Shown piece after piece: positions 18,995 to 27,453 of a stretch of DNA of 64,000 bases. The notes under the pieces were generated by a model that searched no databases, was not told where the DNA came from, and saw only the letters and a program-made list of their open reading frames with translations. The DNA lies in assembly GCA_001801105.1 (NCBI GenBank), contig MGWS01000024.1, positions 1 to 64,000 of the forward strand, given 5' to 3'. How positions within the stretch are numbered: the first letter of the stretch is position 1; each line of letters begins with the position of its first letter. Source of the DNA: Gallionellales bacterium GWA2_60_18 (lineage in GTDB: Bacteria > Pseudomonadota > Gammaproteobacteria > Burkholderiales > Gallionellaceae). A program made the translations under genes and the position numbers.

Positions 18995-19510
18995 GTGAAA
19001 CAACGAGAAGCTGCATTTGACCCTGATAAGGTTTCTGATAACGAAATCTACAAATTTATAACCGCGCACTGGCAACATCAAAACCAGTTGAGTTGGAGCC
19101 GCTTATACGTAATGGTTGCCTTGGAATTAGCTACTCTCGGAGGTGCCGCTTCCATAAAAGGCATTCTAGGTGTTGGGGCAATTGTCGTTGGTACTTTTGT
19201 TGGTCTTCTCCTTTACCGGCTAATACAGAGGGACTGGCATGTCAGAGACCAACATCAAGAGTTAATGGACAAAGTCCACAAATCATCTGGAATTCGAATG
19301 GCTCCTGAGCCAGGTAGCAAATGGAATCATGGTAGATTCTTGTTGCGCAACCTATTCATCACCTTATTGCTCACAAACATAGCAACGTCACTAATTCTGT
19401 TATGTCCCACCAAGTTCCAACTTGCTCCAGCATCAGCCGCTACCCCCTCAAACTGCGCTAACAACACGCTCCAGGGGGACGCTTCGCCGCAAAGCAGCTC
19501 GCGTCCCTGA
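18995..19510 (+). CDS. cassette-encoded membrane protein of unknown function
   Basis: The 171-residue protein starts at a GTG after TAGGACATCTT. It has an amphipathic N-terminus, two adjacent hydrophobic helices near residues 42-75 and a third near 112-136. The last 28 residues (CANNTLQGDASPQSSSRP end) are encoded by an attC site, a normal sight in integron cassettes. Base composition is clearly AT-richer than the flanking trp and hem genes. A small helical membrane protein next to a nucleotide-cyclase-like protein recalls the membrane effectors of Pycsar-type defence, but no effector domain is recognised. Confidence 0.65.
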   Translation: MKQREAAFDPDKVSDNEIYKFITAHWQHQNQLSWSRLYVMVALELATLGGAASIKGILGVGAIVVGTFVGLLLYRLIQRDWHVRDQHQELMDKVHKSSGIRMAPEPGSKWNHGRFLLRNLFITLLLTNIATSLILLCPTKFQLAPASAATPSNCANNTLQGDASPQSSSRP

Positions 19511-19526
19511 GCTTGCACGTTAGAAC
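19456..19526 (+). other. integron attC recombination site
   Basis: The 71-bp site has the attC architecture. R'' is CGCTAAC (19456-19462) and R' is GTTAGAA (19519-19525). L'' (GCTCCAGGGGGACGC, 19468-19482) pairs with L' (GCGTCCCTGAGC, 19501-19512), leaving extra bases in the left arm; a central 18-base loop lies between them. The last base of R' deviates from GTTRRRY. The start of the next gene lies 11 bp beyond the site, as in cassettes. No integrase gene is in the window, so this is a lone attC or part of a cluster without an integrase. Confidence 0.72.
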
Positions 19527-19536
19527 TCATATCCCT

Positions 19537-20199
19537 ATGGCTTTGGTTGGCTTTTTTGACATCCTCGGAACAAGAGATGCGGTAATGAACGACCGCTTCT
19601 CCGATTTTGTCTCCCTCGACTTCGTCGGTCCAGTTGCAGTCGCAGCAAGGTACTATCCGAAACTACGCTTTGCTGTTTTCTCCGATTCGGTGATCGTTTC
19701 CGCAGAAGATGGCGACGAGCGCATCTTTCTACGGGCTGTCACTTATATTAGTGGGCAGTGGCTTGCGGACTATATTTTAGTCCGTGGCGGCATTGCCGTA
19801 GGCGACATTCGGTGGGTCGACAGTAAAATGAACGATGAAATGTTTAGAACATTTCAAAATCTTATGTACGCCCGCGTATATGGCAAGGCTCTCATTCTTG
19901 CTCACGACATTGAGCAAAAATCGGGGCCAGGAGCCATAACATTTCTTACAGATATTGCGGCTCAACGTCTTTCTGAATTTGACTCAAATCACGTCCTTCA
20001 TGGCACCACCCCGATGCTATGCTGGGCTAGTGAGCGTGAAGCAACCGCACTACTCGGCTATTCAAATTCGAAACTAAAAAACCATCCGAATGAAAGCGAC
20101 GGACGTCGACAAGCACTAGCTACCACCTTCTACTGGGAGCAAGTTGTGGCACAAAAGCTATACCTTCCCGACCTATATGAAGGCCCGTTTCCACCATAA
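19537..20199 (+). CDS. class III nucleotide-cyclase-like protein
   Basis: The protein has about 220 residues. It starts with a buried strand carrying an aspartate (ALVGFFDILGT), then FAVFSDSVIVS with a second aspartate, then ILVRGGIAVGDIRW and a YGKALILAHDIE segment. This order matches a divergent branch of the class III adenylate/guanylate cyclase fold, where the two aspartates would bind metal. The ATG at 19537 is preferred over the TTG at 19513, which lies inside the attC site. The substrate cannot be read from the sequence. It may be a cassette gene, perhaps working with the preceding membrane protein. No attC was found after it. Confidence 0.6.
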   Translation: MALVGFFDILGTRDAVMNDRFSDFVSLDFVGPVAVAARYYPKLRFAVFSDSVIVSAEDGDERIFLRAVTYISGQWLADYILVRGGIAVGDIRWVDSKMNDEMFRTFQNLMYARVYGKALILAHDIEQKSGPGAITFLTDIAAQRLSEFDSNHVLHGTTPMLCWASEREATALLGYSNSKLKNHPNESDGRRQALATTFYWEQVVAQKLYLPDLYEGPFPP

Positions 20200-20246
20200 G
20201 TTCTCATGGAAAGAATAAGGAGCCGTGCTCAAATTAAATCCGCCTA

Positions 20247-20528
20247 TCAAGCCGCCTTCTTTAACCGCATCTCCAGCCGAATCTCCGCCGTCGCCAGCAT
20301 GTTGACCAGTGTGTCGAGCGAGAACACGTCGATCTTGCCGCGCATCAGATCGGAAATGCGGGGCTGGGTGACGCCGAGGGTCTTGGCGGCTTCGGACTGA
20401 GTCATGCCGCTACTGCGGATGTGTTCGGTGATGGCGCGCATCAGCTCGGCGCGCGCCTTCATGTTGGCAGCATCGCCGGGGGTATCTTCGATGGCGTCCC
20501 ATACACTCTTGTATCGTTGTTTGCTCAT
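20247..20528 (-). CDS. higA: XRE-family antitoxin (HigA-like)
   Basis: The 93-residue protein contains a lambda-repressor-type helix-turn-helix (GMTQSEAAKTLGVTQPRISDLMRGK, residues about 41-65). The following FSLDTLVNMLATAEIRLEM is the family C-terminus. It is translated from an ATG overlapping the toxin stop (ATGA), with the toxin gene first, the HigB-HigA order. It should neutralise the toxin and repress the operon through the palindrome at 20872-20889. Confidence 0.9.
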   Translation of the reverse strand: MSKQRYKSVWDAIEDTPGDAANMKARAELMRAITEHIRSSGMTQSEAAKTLGVTQPRISDLMRGKIDVFSLDTLVNMLATAEIRLEMRLKKAA

Positions 20529-20863
20529 TTCGCACCTCGCATGAGTTCGTTGTAACGTTTACCTGCCAGCGCGATGTCCTGCGCGGATGTCCGTTGCGTC
20601 TTTTTCTGGAAGCAGTGCAGCACATAGACTGCGTCCTTGAGTTTGGCGATGTAGACCACGCGGAACGCGCCAGCCTCATCTTGAATCCTGATCTCCTGCA
20701 CGCCCACACCGACGGTTTTCATCGGCTTCCAGTCGTCCGGTTCTTCGCCGTGTTGCACTTTGTCGATCTGATAACCCGCTTCGCGGCGAACCGGAAGCGG
20801 GAAGTCGCGCAGGTCGTTCAGCGCACCACCAAGGAATTCAACCGGTTTTGGTTGTTTATGCAC
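20525..20863 (-). CDS. higB: RelE/HigB-type toxin (Gp49-like)
   Basis: The 112-residue protein starts at GTG (VHKQPKPVEFLGGALNDL), the family N-terminus. It contains QIRIQD-like VQEIRIQDEAGAFRVVYIAKLKDAVYVLHCFQKKTQ, the core of phage Gp49-like/RelE-fold mRNA interferases. The frame is open further upstream but the extra residues are not conserved. No Shine-Dalgarno box precedes the GTG, and a TATAAT-like box lies only 6 bp before it, so the mRNA may be leaderless or start a little further up. Confidence 0.88.
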   Translation of the reverse strand: MHKQPKPVEFLGGALNDLRDFPLPVRREAGYQIDKVQHGEEPDDWKPMKTVGVGVQEIRIQDEAGAFRVVYIAKLKDAVYVLHCFQKKTQRTSAQDIALAGKRYNELMRGAK

Positions 20864-20871
20864 GGAGGAAT

Positions 20872-20889
20872 TATACACAATCTTGTATA
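20872..20889. promoter_or_regulatory. palindrome at the higBA promoter
   Basis: TATACA and TGTATA are 6-bp perfect inverse arms around CAATCT. On the minus strand the palindrome overlaps a TATAAT-like -10 box just upstream of the higB GTG. It is a likely operator for HigA autorepression. Confidence 0.5.
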
Positions 20890-20980
20890 TCCAGGAAGGG
20901 GTCTCCGTCACAGAGATAACGTTCGAATTGCTTCCCAAGCCGAATATCCGTAACGGATCGGCAACAGCCACTCGTCCTAA

Positions 20981-21223
20981 TCACTCGGCCGACTGGCTAA
21001 CTGTCTGCACCAGCTGAGACAGATCACCCGAAGCCTGCGATGCGGGTTGCGAGCCCTGGATCCAGTCCACCGCCTCGCCCACGCCCCACGACACCAGCAA
21101 GGCGAGCAGGAACACCAGGATTCCGCGTGTCATGCCCTTGGCTATCCCCTGCTCGTCCAGATAGCGGTTGAAATACCAGGCGGCGACGAAGAACGCGATG
21201 GTGGAGATAATCAGGTTCCACAT
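20981..21223 (-). CDS. small two-helix membrane protein
   Basis: The protein has about 80 residues with two hydrophobic segments (WNLIISTIAFFVAAWYF and GILVFLLALLVSWGVGEAV) joined by the charged NRYLDEQGIAKGMTRG. The C-terminal 25 residues are polar and glutamine/serine-rich. An alternative ATG lies six codons upstream at 21241. It resembles small conserved inner-membrane proteins of betaproteobacteria but has no known function. Confidence 0.6.
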   Translation of the reverse strand: MWNLIISTIAFFVAAWYFNRYLDEQGIAKGMTRGILVFLLALLVSWGVGEAVDWIQGSQPASQASGDLSQLVQTVSQSAE

Positions 21224-21368
21224 GGATGGCAATGCAAACATTGTGTGTTCAACCCGGAAAATTCATTAGAACCAAACCCCTCCCGACCTCCCCTTGTCAG
21301 GGGAGGAGCGAGCTTTGCTCTCCCCCTTGTGCGAGCATCCGCTGCGCGGATTGCCCGCTTGACCCGCT

Positions 21369-22658
21369 TCAGGGGAGAACTGAACCGGCTCCGCTGCGCT
21401 GGAACGGCGAGTCGCCCGGACCGGGCAGCGCGGTCGCCATGGCCTGCTCCATGTTCTCGCCGACCAAGCCGACGATGGCTGCATCCAGCCGTCCCTTTTC
21501 TGCCTGCTCGTTCAGGAATGCAAGCACCTCATGCGCGGGCAGCCCGGCGCGATAGGGCCGGTCCTGCGCCAGCGCCTGGAAGATATCGGCGACACGCAGG
21601 ATGCGCGCCTCGGTCGGCATGTCCTTGCCGTGGATGTGGAACGGGTATCCCGTGCCATCCGGCTCCTCGTGGTGGTAGGCGGCCCACAGCGCGAGTTCCT
21701 CGAAGCCGCCGATGTTGCGCAAGATCCGGTAGGTCTCGAAGCTGTGCGTATTGATGATCCGGCGCTCGTGGGTGTCCAGTCTTCCCGGCTTGTCGAGTAT
21801 CTCGTCCGGCACGCGCAGCTTGCCGAGGTCGTGCAACAGTCCGGCCAGCTCGAGCTTGTCGCAATTCTCCTTGCCGATCCCGGCGCATTCGGCGAGGAAA
21901 CGCGCCAGGCGTGCCACACCGAGGGAATGGTGCGCAGTGAACTCGCTCTTAGCGTCGACGATGTGCGAGAAGATCACGGCCAGTTGCCGCAGCTCTCCGA
22001 ACGAGGGCTGGTAGCTCGCGTCATGCGCCAGCATCTCGTACAGGTAAGACTGGATCGAATATGGTTCGAGCAACAGCCAGAACGCTTCGGTTTCCGATGC
22101 CGCCATGAAGGCGTCCACCAGCTCGGGCGCGAAATAGCTGCCGGCGTTGCGCGCGATCTGGGCGCGTATCTCGCCGACGTGGTCGAACAGCCGGTTGCCG
22201 CCGTGATACGGCCCCGCCAGCGCATCCACGCGGTCTACCATGAAGATCAGGTTGGCTTCCTGCGCCTGTTGGGCGGTAAGTTGCGCAGGGGATAGCGCGC
22301 GCAACTGCTCCCAGTGCGTATGGTGATAGCGCACCGGAAGCGCCATGCGCGACAGCGGCGCGAATTCCCGGAGGATGGCGAATCCCTTTTCGGCATGCAC
22401 CTGCGAGCCGTCCCAGTCGAACTCGCTAATCAGATGGTAATGCGTCTCCGTCGTGGACACGCCGATATCGTGCAACAGCCCCAGGTCGAACAAAAAGGTC
22501 GTCTCCGCCTGTGCCAGCCCCAGCACCTTGCCGCATTCGGCCGCCATGATGCCGACCCGCTTGCCGTGGGCGACATCGTCGATGCCCACGAGATCGAGCG
22601 CGTTGGACAGCGCGTAGATCACCTGACGCAGGTCGGATCGGAGAGAGGTATGGTTCAT
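21369..22658 (-). CDS. HD-GYP-type protein with two HD domains
   Basis: This 429-residue cytoplasmic protein is probably a cyclic di-GMP phosphodiesterase. The N-terminal HD domain (residues 20-150) keeps HGKRVGI and LLHDIG. The C-terminal domain (about 230-395) has LAGLLHDLGKLRVPDEIL, NTHSFETYRIL, and YHHEEPDGTGYPFHI, the HHExxDGxGYP motif typical of active HD-GYP enzymes. The final residues run into a GC-rich repeat (21280-21380). It is followed on the same strand by nothing obviously related; the upstream HDOD gene points the same way. Confidence 0.88.
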   Translation of the reverse strand: MNHTSLRSDLRQVIYALSNALDLVGIDDVAHGKRVGIMAAECGKVLGLAQAETTFLFDLGLLHDIGVSTTETHYHLISEFDWDGSQVHAEKGFAILREFAPLSRMALPVRYHHTHWEQLRALSPAQLTAQQAQEANLIFMVDRVDALAGPYHGGNRLFDHVGEIRAQIARNAGSYFAPELVDAFMAASETEAFWLLLEPYSIQSYLYEMLAHDASYQPSFGELRQLAVIFSHIVDAKSEFTAHHSLGVARLARFLAECAGIGKENCDKLELAGLLHDLGKLRVPDEILDKPGRLDTHERRIINTHSFETYRILRNIGGFEELALWAAYHHEEPDGTGYPFHIHGKDMPTEARILRVADIFQALAQDRPYRAGLPAHEVLAFLNEQAEKGRLDAAIVGLVGENMEQAMATALPGPGDSPFQRSGAGSVLP

Positions 22659-22773
22659 GAAGTCTTTCCGCTTTTCGGGCTATGGAAAGTTAATTTTATA
22701 CATGGCGCCGGGAACCGTGGCGAGCGAACCGGGACTGGGGTCGCGCGGTGAAGAAAAATTGCGCCAACCGGCC

Positions 22774-23649
22774 TCAGCGGTAGGAGCGGATTTCCTCCAG
22801 CTCGGCCAAAGCGTCTTCTGTAATGCCCTCCATATCTTCGGAACTGAGACCGAGATAGTCTTGCGCCATCTGGCCGCTGACGAGCCACTCTGCGTCATCG
22901 GGCTTGCGCAGGAAGGCGGCGACAATATGCTCGGCCACCTGTGTAATGGCCACCAGGGTGCAGACCTCCGGCGTGGAACGATCATCGGGCCGGGTGAAAA
23001 TAGTATGGTCGTGGTGCACCAGGATGGCCTGGCTGATATGTTCGGGCAGATACCAGTTACGGGCCAGCATGTTGCCGACTACGGCATGGTTGGTAGCGTA
23101 ATGCTGGTCTTCGATGGCGATGACCAGTTTGGCGGACTGGTTCGAAGCGGCGAGTTTCTCTTTGTAATCGGAGAATTTCTGCATCAGGATGGGAATGCCG
23201 CAGTCGTGGAACAGGCCGAGGGTATAGGCATCATCATGGGAAACGCCGTGCAGCTGGGCGGCCATGTGGGAGGCCACCACTGCCGTAAAGTTGGAGCGGT
23301 CCCAGAAACGCTCCATGGTTATCTTGTCGCCGCCCAATTTGCCTTGCAGGGCTGAGCCCCGCACGATCTGCGTCAGGTTCTTGAGTCCCAGCACCGATAC
23401 CGCCTGCTGCACCGAGCTGGCCTTGTAGCGCAGCGCGAAGAAGGGAGAGTTGGCCGTCTTCAGCATCGATGCCGCCAAGCCCACGTCCCCGCTGATGAGC
23501 TTGACCAGTTTCGCGAAATCCACATCCGGCTGGCGCGCTTCCTCAAGGAGCGCCACCACTACCTCGGGGCACGGCGGGATATGAATGCTTTTCAGGATGT
23601 TTTCAGTTGTCTGGCTGTCGATTTGTGTTTGTTTTACCTGGTCGTCCAT
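22774..23649 (-). CDS. HDOD-domain signalling protein
   Basis: This 291-residue protein consists mostly of an HDOD domain (about residues 20-230): HIPPCPEVVVALLE, ISGDVGLAASMLKTANSPFF, AVSVLGLKNLTQIV and GLFHDCGIPIL. HDOD proteins lack HD hydrolase activity and act in signal transduction, often beside HD-GYP or GGDEF proteins. It lies 115 bp upstream of the HD-GYP gene on the same strand. Confidence 0.85.
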   Translation of the reverse strand: MDDQVKQTQIDSQTTENILKSIHIPPCPEVVVALLEEARQPDVDFAKLVKLISGDVGLAASMLKTANSPFFALRYKASSVQQAVSVLGLKNLTQIVRGSALQGKLGGDKITMERFWDRSNFTAVVASHMAAQLHGVSHDDAYTLGLFHDCGIPILMQKFSDYKEKLAASNQSAKLVIAIEDQHYATNHAVVGNMLARNWYLPEHISQAILVHHDHTIFTRPDDRSTPEVCTLVAITQVAEHIVAAFLRKPDDAEWLVSGQMAQDYLGLSSEDMEGITEDALAELEEIRSYR

Positions 23650-23756
23650 GATCCCGTATCCCTAAGAAAAATCCCCCGGTACTCTACCCACATCACATGC
23701 CATTGGCAATTACATGCAAGCGGCCGCCGGGGCATCGAGCCGATGCCGGACAAAGT

Positions 23757-24626
23757 TCAGGGATGTTCGATTGTGGTCAGCATGTCCGCCACTGCCGGAT
23801 AACACAAGCGCACTTTCAACTCCTGCTTCATGCGCCGGTTGGTCAGCCGCCGCGATTCATTGATGAACGACAGCAGAGATTCCGGCAGCGTGCGTTGCGC
23901 TTCGGCGCGGCTGATGCGCGGCGGCCGCGCCAGGCCGGACGCGTCCGCCACCGCATCGAGATAGTCGCCCAGCTTCATCGTGCCATCGTCGCTGGCGTGA
24001 TAGATGCGGTTCGGTCTGGCGCGGCGCAGCGCGGCCACGACGATGCGCGCCAGGTCGTCGGCATGGATGTGGTTGGTGTAGCTGTCCTGCTCTGCCACGA
24101 TGGACGGCGTGCCTGCGCGCAGCCGCTCCAGCGGCAGGCGCTCGGCGGCGTAGATGCCGGGCACGCGCAGGATGGCGGCTTTCACGCCATTGCGCTCGGC
24201 CCAGTCGCGTATCCGGCCTTCGGCATCGGCGCGGCGTTGCGCCCGTGCCGTTTGCGGATGCGGCGAGCGCGTCTCGTCCACCCATGCGCCGCCGCAATCG
24301 CCGTACACACCGCTGGTGCTGAGGTAGACCAGTTGTTTCGGCAATGCGCCTTGCGACAGGGCGGCGAGCAGGTGGCGGGTGCGGGTATCGCGCGCGCCTG
24401 TTGCGGGTGGTGGCGCAAAGTGCAGCACGATGTCGGCCAGTCCGGCGAGGCGTGCCAGGCTGCGGCGATTGTCCAGGTCGCCGACAACGGGGACGACGCC
24501 GAGCGCACGCAGTTCCGCGCCGCGCGCCGGGTCGCGCACCAGCGCAAGGATGCGGTAATGTTTCTGCAACAGGGGGATGGCGCGTCCGGCCACGTCGCCG
24601 CAGCCGACGATCAGCAGTCGTCTCAT
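23757..24626 (-). CDS. NAD-dependent epimerase/dehydratase family protein
   Basis: The 289-residue protein is an atypical short-chain dehydrogenase. The Rossmann motif LLIVGCGDVAGRAI starts at residue 4. VYLSTSGVYGDCGGAWVDE contains the usual serine and tyrosine, but the Y-x3-K lysine is not evident. The middle HADDLARIVVAAL is a family signature. It resembles YeeZ-type proteins of unknown substrate. It is divergent from the ferredoxin-reductase gene with a 43-bp gap. Confidence 0.8.
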   Translation of the reverse strand: MRRLLIVGCGDVAGRAIPLLQKHYRILALVRDPARGAELRALGVVPVVGDLDNRRSLARLAGLADIVLHFAPPPATGARDTRTRHLLAALSQGALPKQLVYLSTSGVYGDCGGAWVDETRSPHPQTARAQRRADAEGRIRDWAERNGVKAAILRVPGIYAAERLPLERLRAGTPSIVAEQDSYTNHIHADDLARIVVAALRRARPNRIYHASDDGTMKLGDYLDAVADASGLARPPRISRAEAQRTLPESLLSFINESRRLTNRRMKQELKVRLCYPAVADMLTTIEHP

Positions 24627-24669
24627 GGCGGGATTATAATCCGCGCTTTCATGGAATCAGGGTCAGCGC

Positions 24670-25689
24670 ATGTCGTTCAAGGTCACCATCCAGCCCAGCG
24701 GCCACAGCTTTCCCATCGAGGCGGACGAGACTGTCCTTGAAGCCGCGCTCAAGCACGGCTACACCCTGCCCTACAGTTGCCGCAACGGCGTGTGCGGCGT
24801 ATGCAAGGGCAAGGTGGCAGAAGGCGCCGTGAGCCACGGCGAGCATCCGGACAGCATACTGACGGAAGCCGAGAAGTCCGCCGGCATGGCGCTGTTCTGC
24901 TGTGCCAAACCGTTGTCAGACCTGATCGTCGAGAGCCGCGAAGTGACCGGCGCCGGCGACATCCCGGTCAAGACGCTGCCGTGCCGCGTGCAGAAGATGG
25001 AACGCCCGGCGCAGGACGTGATGGTGCTGCACCTCATGCTGCCCGCGAACGAGCGCCTGCAATTCCTCGCCGGCCAGTACATCGACATCCTGCTGAAAGA
25101 CGGAAGCACGCGCAGCTTCTCGCTGGCCAATGCGCCGCACCAGGACGAGTTCCTCGAGTTGCACATCCGCAACATCGCGGGCGGCGGTTTCACGCATCAT
25201 GTCTTCAACGAGATGAAGGTGCGCGACATCCTGCGCTTCCGCGGGCCGTTCGGCACGTTCTTCCTGCGCGAGGACACGGACAAGCCCATCATCTTCGTCG
25301 CCAGCGGCACCGGCTTCGCGCCGGTCAAGGCGATCATCGAGCATGCGCTGCACAGCGGCATCAGCCGCCCGATGCATATCTACTGGGGCGGACGCACGCT
25401 GGCAGACCTGTATATGCCGGACAAGGTGAAGCAATGGGAAGCGAGCGGCATCTGCTTCACGCCGGTATTGTCGGAGGCTTTGCCGGAAGACCATTGGCAT
25501 GGACGTACCGGCTTCGTGCACCAGGCGGTGCTGGACGATCACGCCGACCTGTCCGGCTACGAGGTGTATGCCTGCGGCGCGCCGGTGATGGTCGAAGCGG
25601 CGCAGCGCGATTTCATCGCCCTGCGCGGACTGCCGCAAGCATCGTTCTTCTCGGATGCCTTCTGCTTTGCGCCGAAGGCTGCCAACTGA
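24670..25689 (+). CDS. ferredoxin-type NAD(P)H reductase, AscD/CDP-glucoseen-reductase-like
   Basis: The 339-residue protein fuses an N-terminal 2Fe-2S ferredoxin (CRNGVCGVCKG with a fourth cysteine in FCCAKP, residues about 37-80) to an FAD-binding domain (RSFSLANAP near 150) and a NAD(P)-binding domain (VASGTGFAPVKAIIEHAL near 215, YACGAP near 300). Betaproteobacterial members are often annotated CDP-6-deoxy-delta-3,4-glucoseen reductase, but no sugar genes adjoin, so the electron acceptor is unknown. Confidence 0.88.
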   Translation: MSFKVTIQPSGHSFPIEADETVLEAALKHGYTLPYSCRNGVCGVCKGKVAEGAVSHGEHPDSILTEAEKSAGMALFCCAKPLSDLIVESREVTGAGDIPVKTLPCRVQKMERPAQDVMVLHLMLPANERLQFLAGQYIDILLKDGSTRSFSLANAPHQDEFLELHIRNIAGGGFTHHVFNEMKVRDILRFRGPFGTFFLREDTDKPIIFVASGTGFAPVKAIIEHALHSGISRPMHIYWGGRTLADLYMPDKVKQWEASGICFTPVLSEALPEDHWHGRTGFVHQAVLDDHADLSGYEVYACGAPVMVEAAQRDFIALRGLPQASFFSDAFCFAPKAAN

Positions 25690-25691
25690 TA

Positions 25692-26273
25692 TCAGCGCTT
25701 CAGCGAGATCCGCATCTCGCCGTTCTCCTGCTCTATCCTGAAGTGCCGCAGGACGCTCATCCCCAGCAGCGGCTGGGTCAAGCCGGGCGCGATGGTCGCC
25801 GGGACGTTGGCGATGCGGAACGGGCCGAATTCCAGCTTCGGGATGACGGTGAGGCAGGCGCTGGCCGTCCCGTTCGCGGTCTGCATCAGGACCTGTTCGC
25901 GGCAATATACCTGCGCGGACATGGCCGCCTCCTGCGGCAGCGAAATAGCCGTCGCGCCGGTATCGACCACGAACGTCAGGCTCTTGCCGTTGATCGTGCC
26001 GTCGAGGAAATAATGGCCGTTGGCGCGCTGCCTGAGCACCAGCACGCTGTCGGTGCCGGCCTTCGCCTCCTCGTCCAGTTGCGGTGCCTCCATTGCGGCG
26101 TTCCATGAAGAGACCGGCTGCGCATCTTTGGCGCAGGGCCGCTCCTGATAGACCAGCGCGCCCTGCGCGTCCCTGCATTTGTAGATCGAGTCCGCCCGCG
26201 CGTCCGCGGCGGCAGCCGCGAGAACAACGCCCAGCAGCGCGGCGAAGAGGCTCAATCCGGATTCATTTTTCAT
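25692..26273 (-). CDS. retropepsin-like aspartic protease with DUF4124-type N-terminus
   Basis: The 193-residue protein has a signal peptide (residues 1-27), a short SIYKCRDAQGALVYQERPC segment typical of DUF4124, and a retropepsin-like domain. Its single active-site motif FVVDTGATAISLP means it must dimerise to be active. It should be periplasmic. It overlaps the 3' end of hemY and is the last gene of the haem operon, though a role in haem synthesis is not implied. Confidence 0.83.
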   Translation of the reverse strand: MKNESGLSLFAALLGVVLAAAAADARADSIYKCRDAQGALVYQERPCAKDAQPVSSWNAAMEAPQLDEEAKAGTDSVLVLRQRANGHYFLDGTINGKSLTFVVDTGATAISLPQEAAMSAQVYCREQVLMQTANGTASACLTVIPKLEFGPFRIANVPATIAPGLTQPLLGMSVLRHFRIEQENGEMRISLKR

Positions 26274-27453
26274 TCGTCAGGTCCATCGCCTGGCGGTAAT
26301 ACCCGAACGCCTCGTCCGGCTTGCCCTGCCGTTCCGCCAGTTGCCCCAGCGCGGTGTAGGCGGCGCGGCTGGGCGCGACGCTGGCGCTGGCATCGAGGTA
26401 GCTCTGCGCCTTGCCCCACAACCGCTGGTGCAGGCACAGCTTGCCGAGCGCCAGCAGCAGGCCGGCATCGTCGCTGTGCTGTCCGAGCCATTTTTCGGCC
26501 TGCTCGATCTGCCCCACCAGGTCGCAGGATTGTTCATCGCCGGGCTGGCAATCGCCGTACAGCGCGACCAGTTCGCCGTCCCATTGCGCATTCAGGCTCT
26601 CGGCCAGCAGTTTCTGCGCGGACGCGCAGGCGCCGAGGCGGATCAATGCGCGGGATGCGGCGGCAACGATCCTGCCTTGCCGTTTCAGGTCGGACGGCAT
26701 GGCTTTCAGGCAGGCTTTCAGGCCGTCCGGGTCTTCCTCGCGGCGCAGCTTTTCCAGCCAGGCCTGCTGGCGGAATTGCGCCGCCACCGTGATGTCGATG
26801 GCCTTGCGTTTCTCCAGTTGCTCCAGCAGGTCCAGCACCGCATCCCAGTTGCCCGCCTGCTGCTGCGCCCTGAGTTCCAGCATCAGCGCGCCGGTGTGTC
26901 CTTTCACGCCGCTGGCACGCAGTTCGCGCAGGGCGTTCAGCGCCCCCTGCGCATCGTGCTGGTCGAGCATGAACTTGCCGGTCGCCATCAGGCGCATGGT
27001 GGTGTCGCCCGCCGTCCTGCCCTCGGCTGCCGCCAGATAGGCATCGCGTTTTTCATATTCGCGCAGCTCGTGCGCCGAGCGCGCCGCGATGATGGGATGC
27101 AGCGCGGAGCTCTCGCCCAGTTCCATCGCGCGCGCAGCCGCCTTCTCCGCCGCCGCATAACGTCCCTCGAAGAATGCGCCGAGCGCATCGGACAGCAGCG
27201 CGCGCGATTTGGCCTGCACGCGCTCCAGGCGGAACTTGCGCACATAGTCCGGCAATTGCGTCGCCGCCACGGCCAGCCGTACCAGGCCATAAGCGAACAG
27301 GAATCCGAGCAGCAGCAGGACGGCGAACAGCATCAGCGACAGCTCGATGCGCCAGGGCGGCCAGACCAGCAGCACATAGCCCGGATTGTGCGACGCCATG
27401 GTCAGCGCGACGGCGGCGGCGAACAGCAGCAATATCCAGAACAGATATTTCAC
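26263..27453 (-). CDS. hemY: HemY-like TPR membrane protein
   Basis: The 396-residue inner-membrane protein has two N-terminal helices (residues 3-20 and 40-63), the conserved HNPGYVLLVWPPWRIELS loop between them, and TPR repeats to the end. HemY accompanies hemC-hemD-hemX in proteobacteria; its biochemical role in haem synthesis is not settled, and it is unrelated to the HemY oxidase of Gram-positive bacteria. It overlaps hemX by four bases. Confidence 0.9.
   Translation of the reverse strand: MKYLFWILLLFAAAVALTMASHNPGYVLLVWPPWRIELSLMLFAVLLLLGFLFAYGLVRLAVAATQLPDYVRKFRLERVQAKSRALLSDALGAFFEGRYAAAEKAAARAMELGESSALHPIIAARSAHELREYEKRDAYLAAAEGRTAGDTTMRLMATGKFMLDQHDAQGALNALRELRASGVKGHTGALMLELRAQQQAGNWDAVLDLLEQLEKRKAIDITVAAQFRQQAWLEKLRREEDPDGLKACLKAMPSDLKRQGRIVAAASRALIRLGACASAQKLLAESLNAQWDGELVALYGDCQPGDEQSCDLVGQIEQAEKWLGQHSDDAGLLLALGKLCLHQRLWGKAQSYLDASASVAPSRAAYTALGQLAERQGKPDEAFGYYRQAMDLTNEK

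Noticed and set aside
20200..20246. An attC site expected after the cyclase-like gene
   Set aside because: No core GTTRRRY or pairing arms were found between its stop and higA; the cassette end may be lost.
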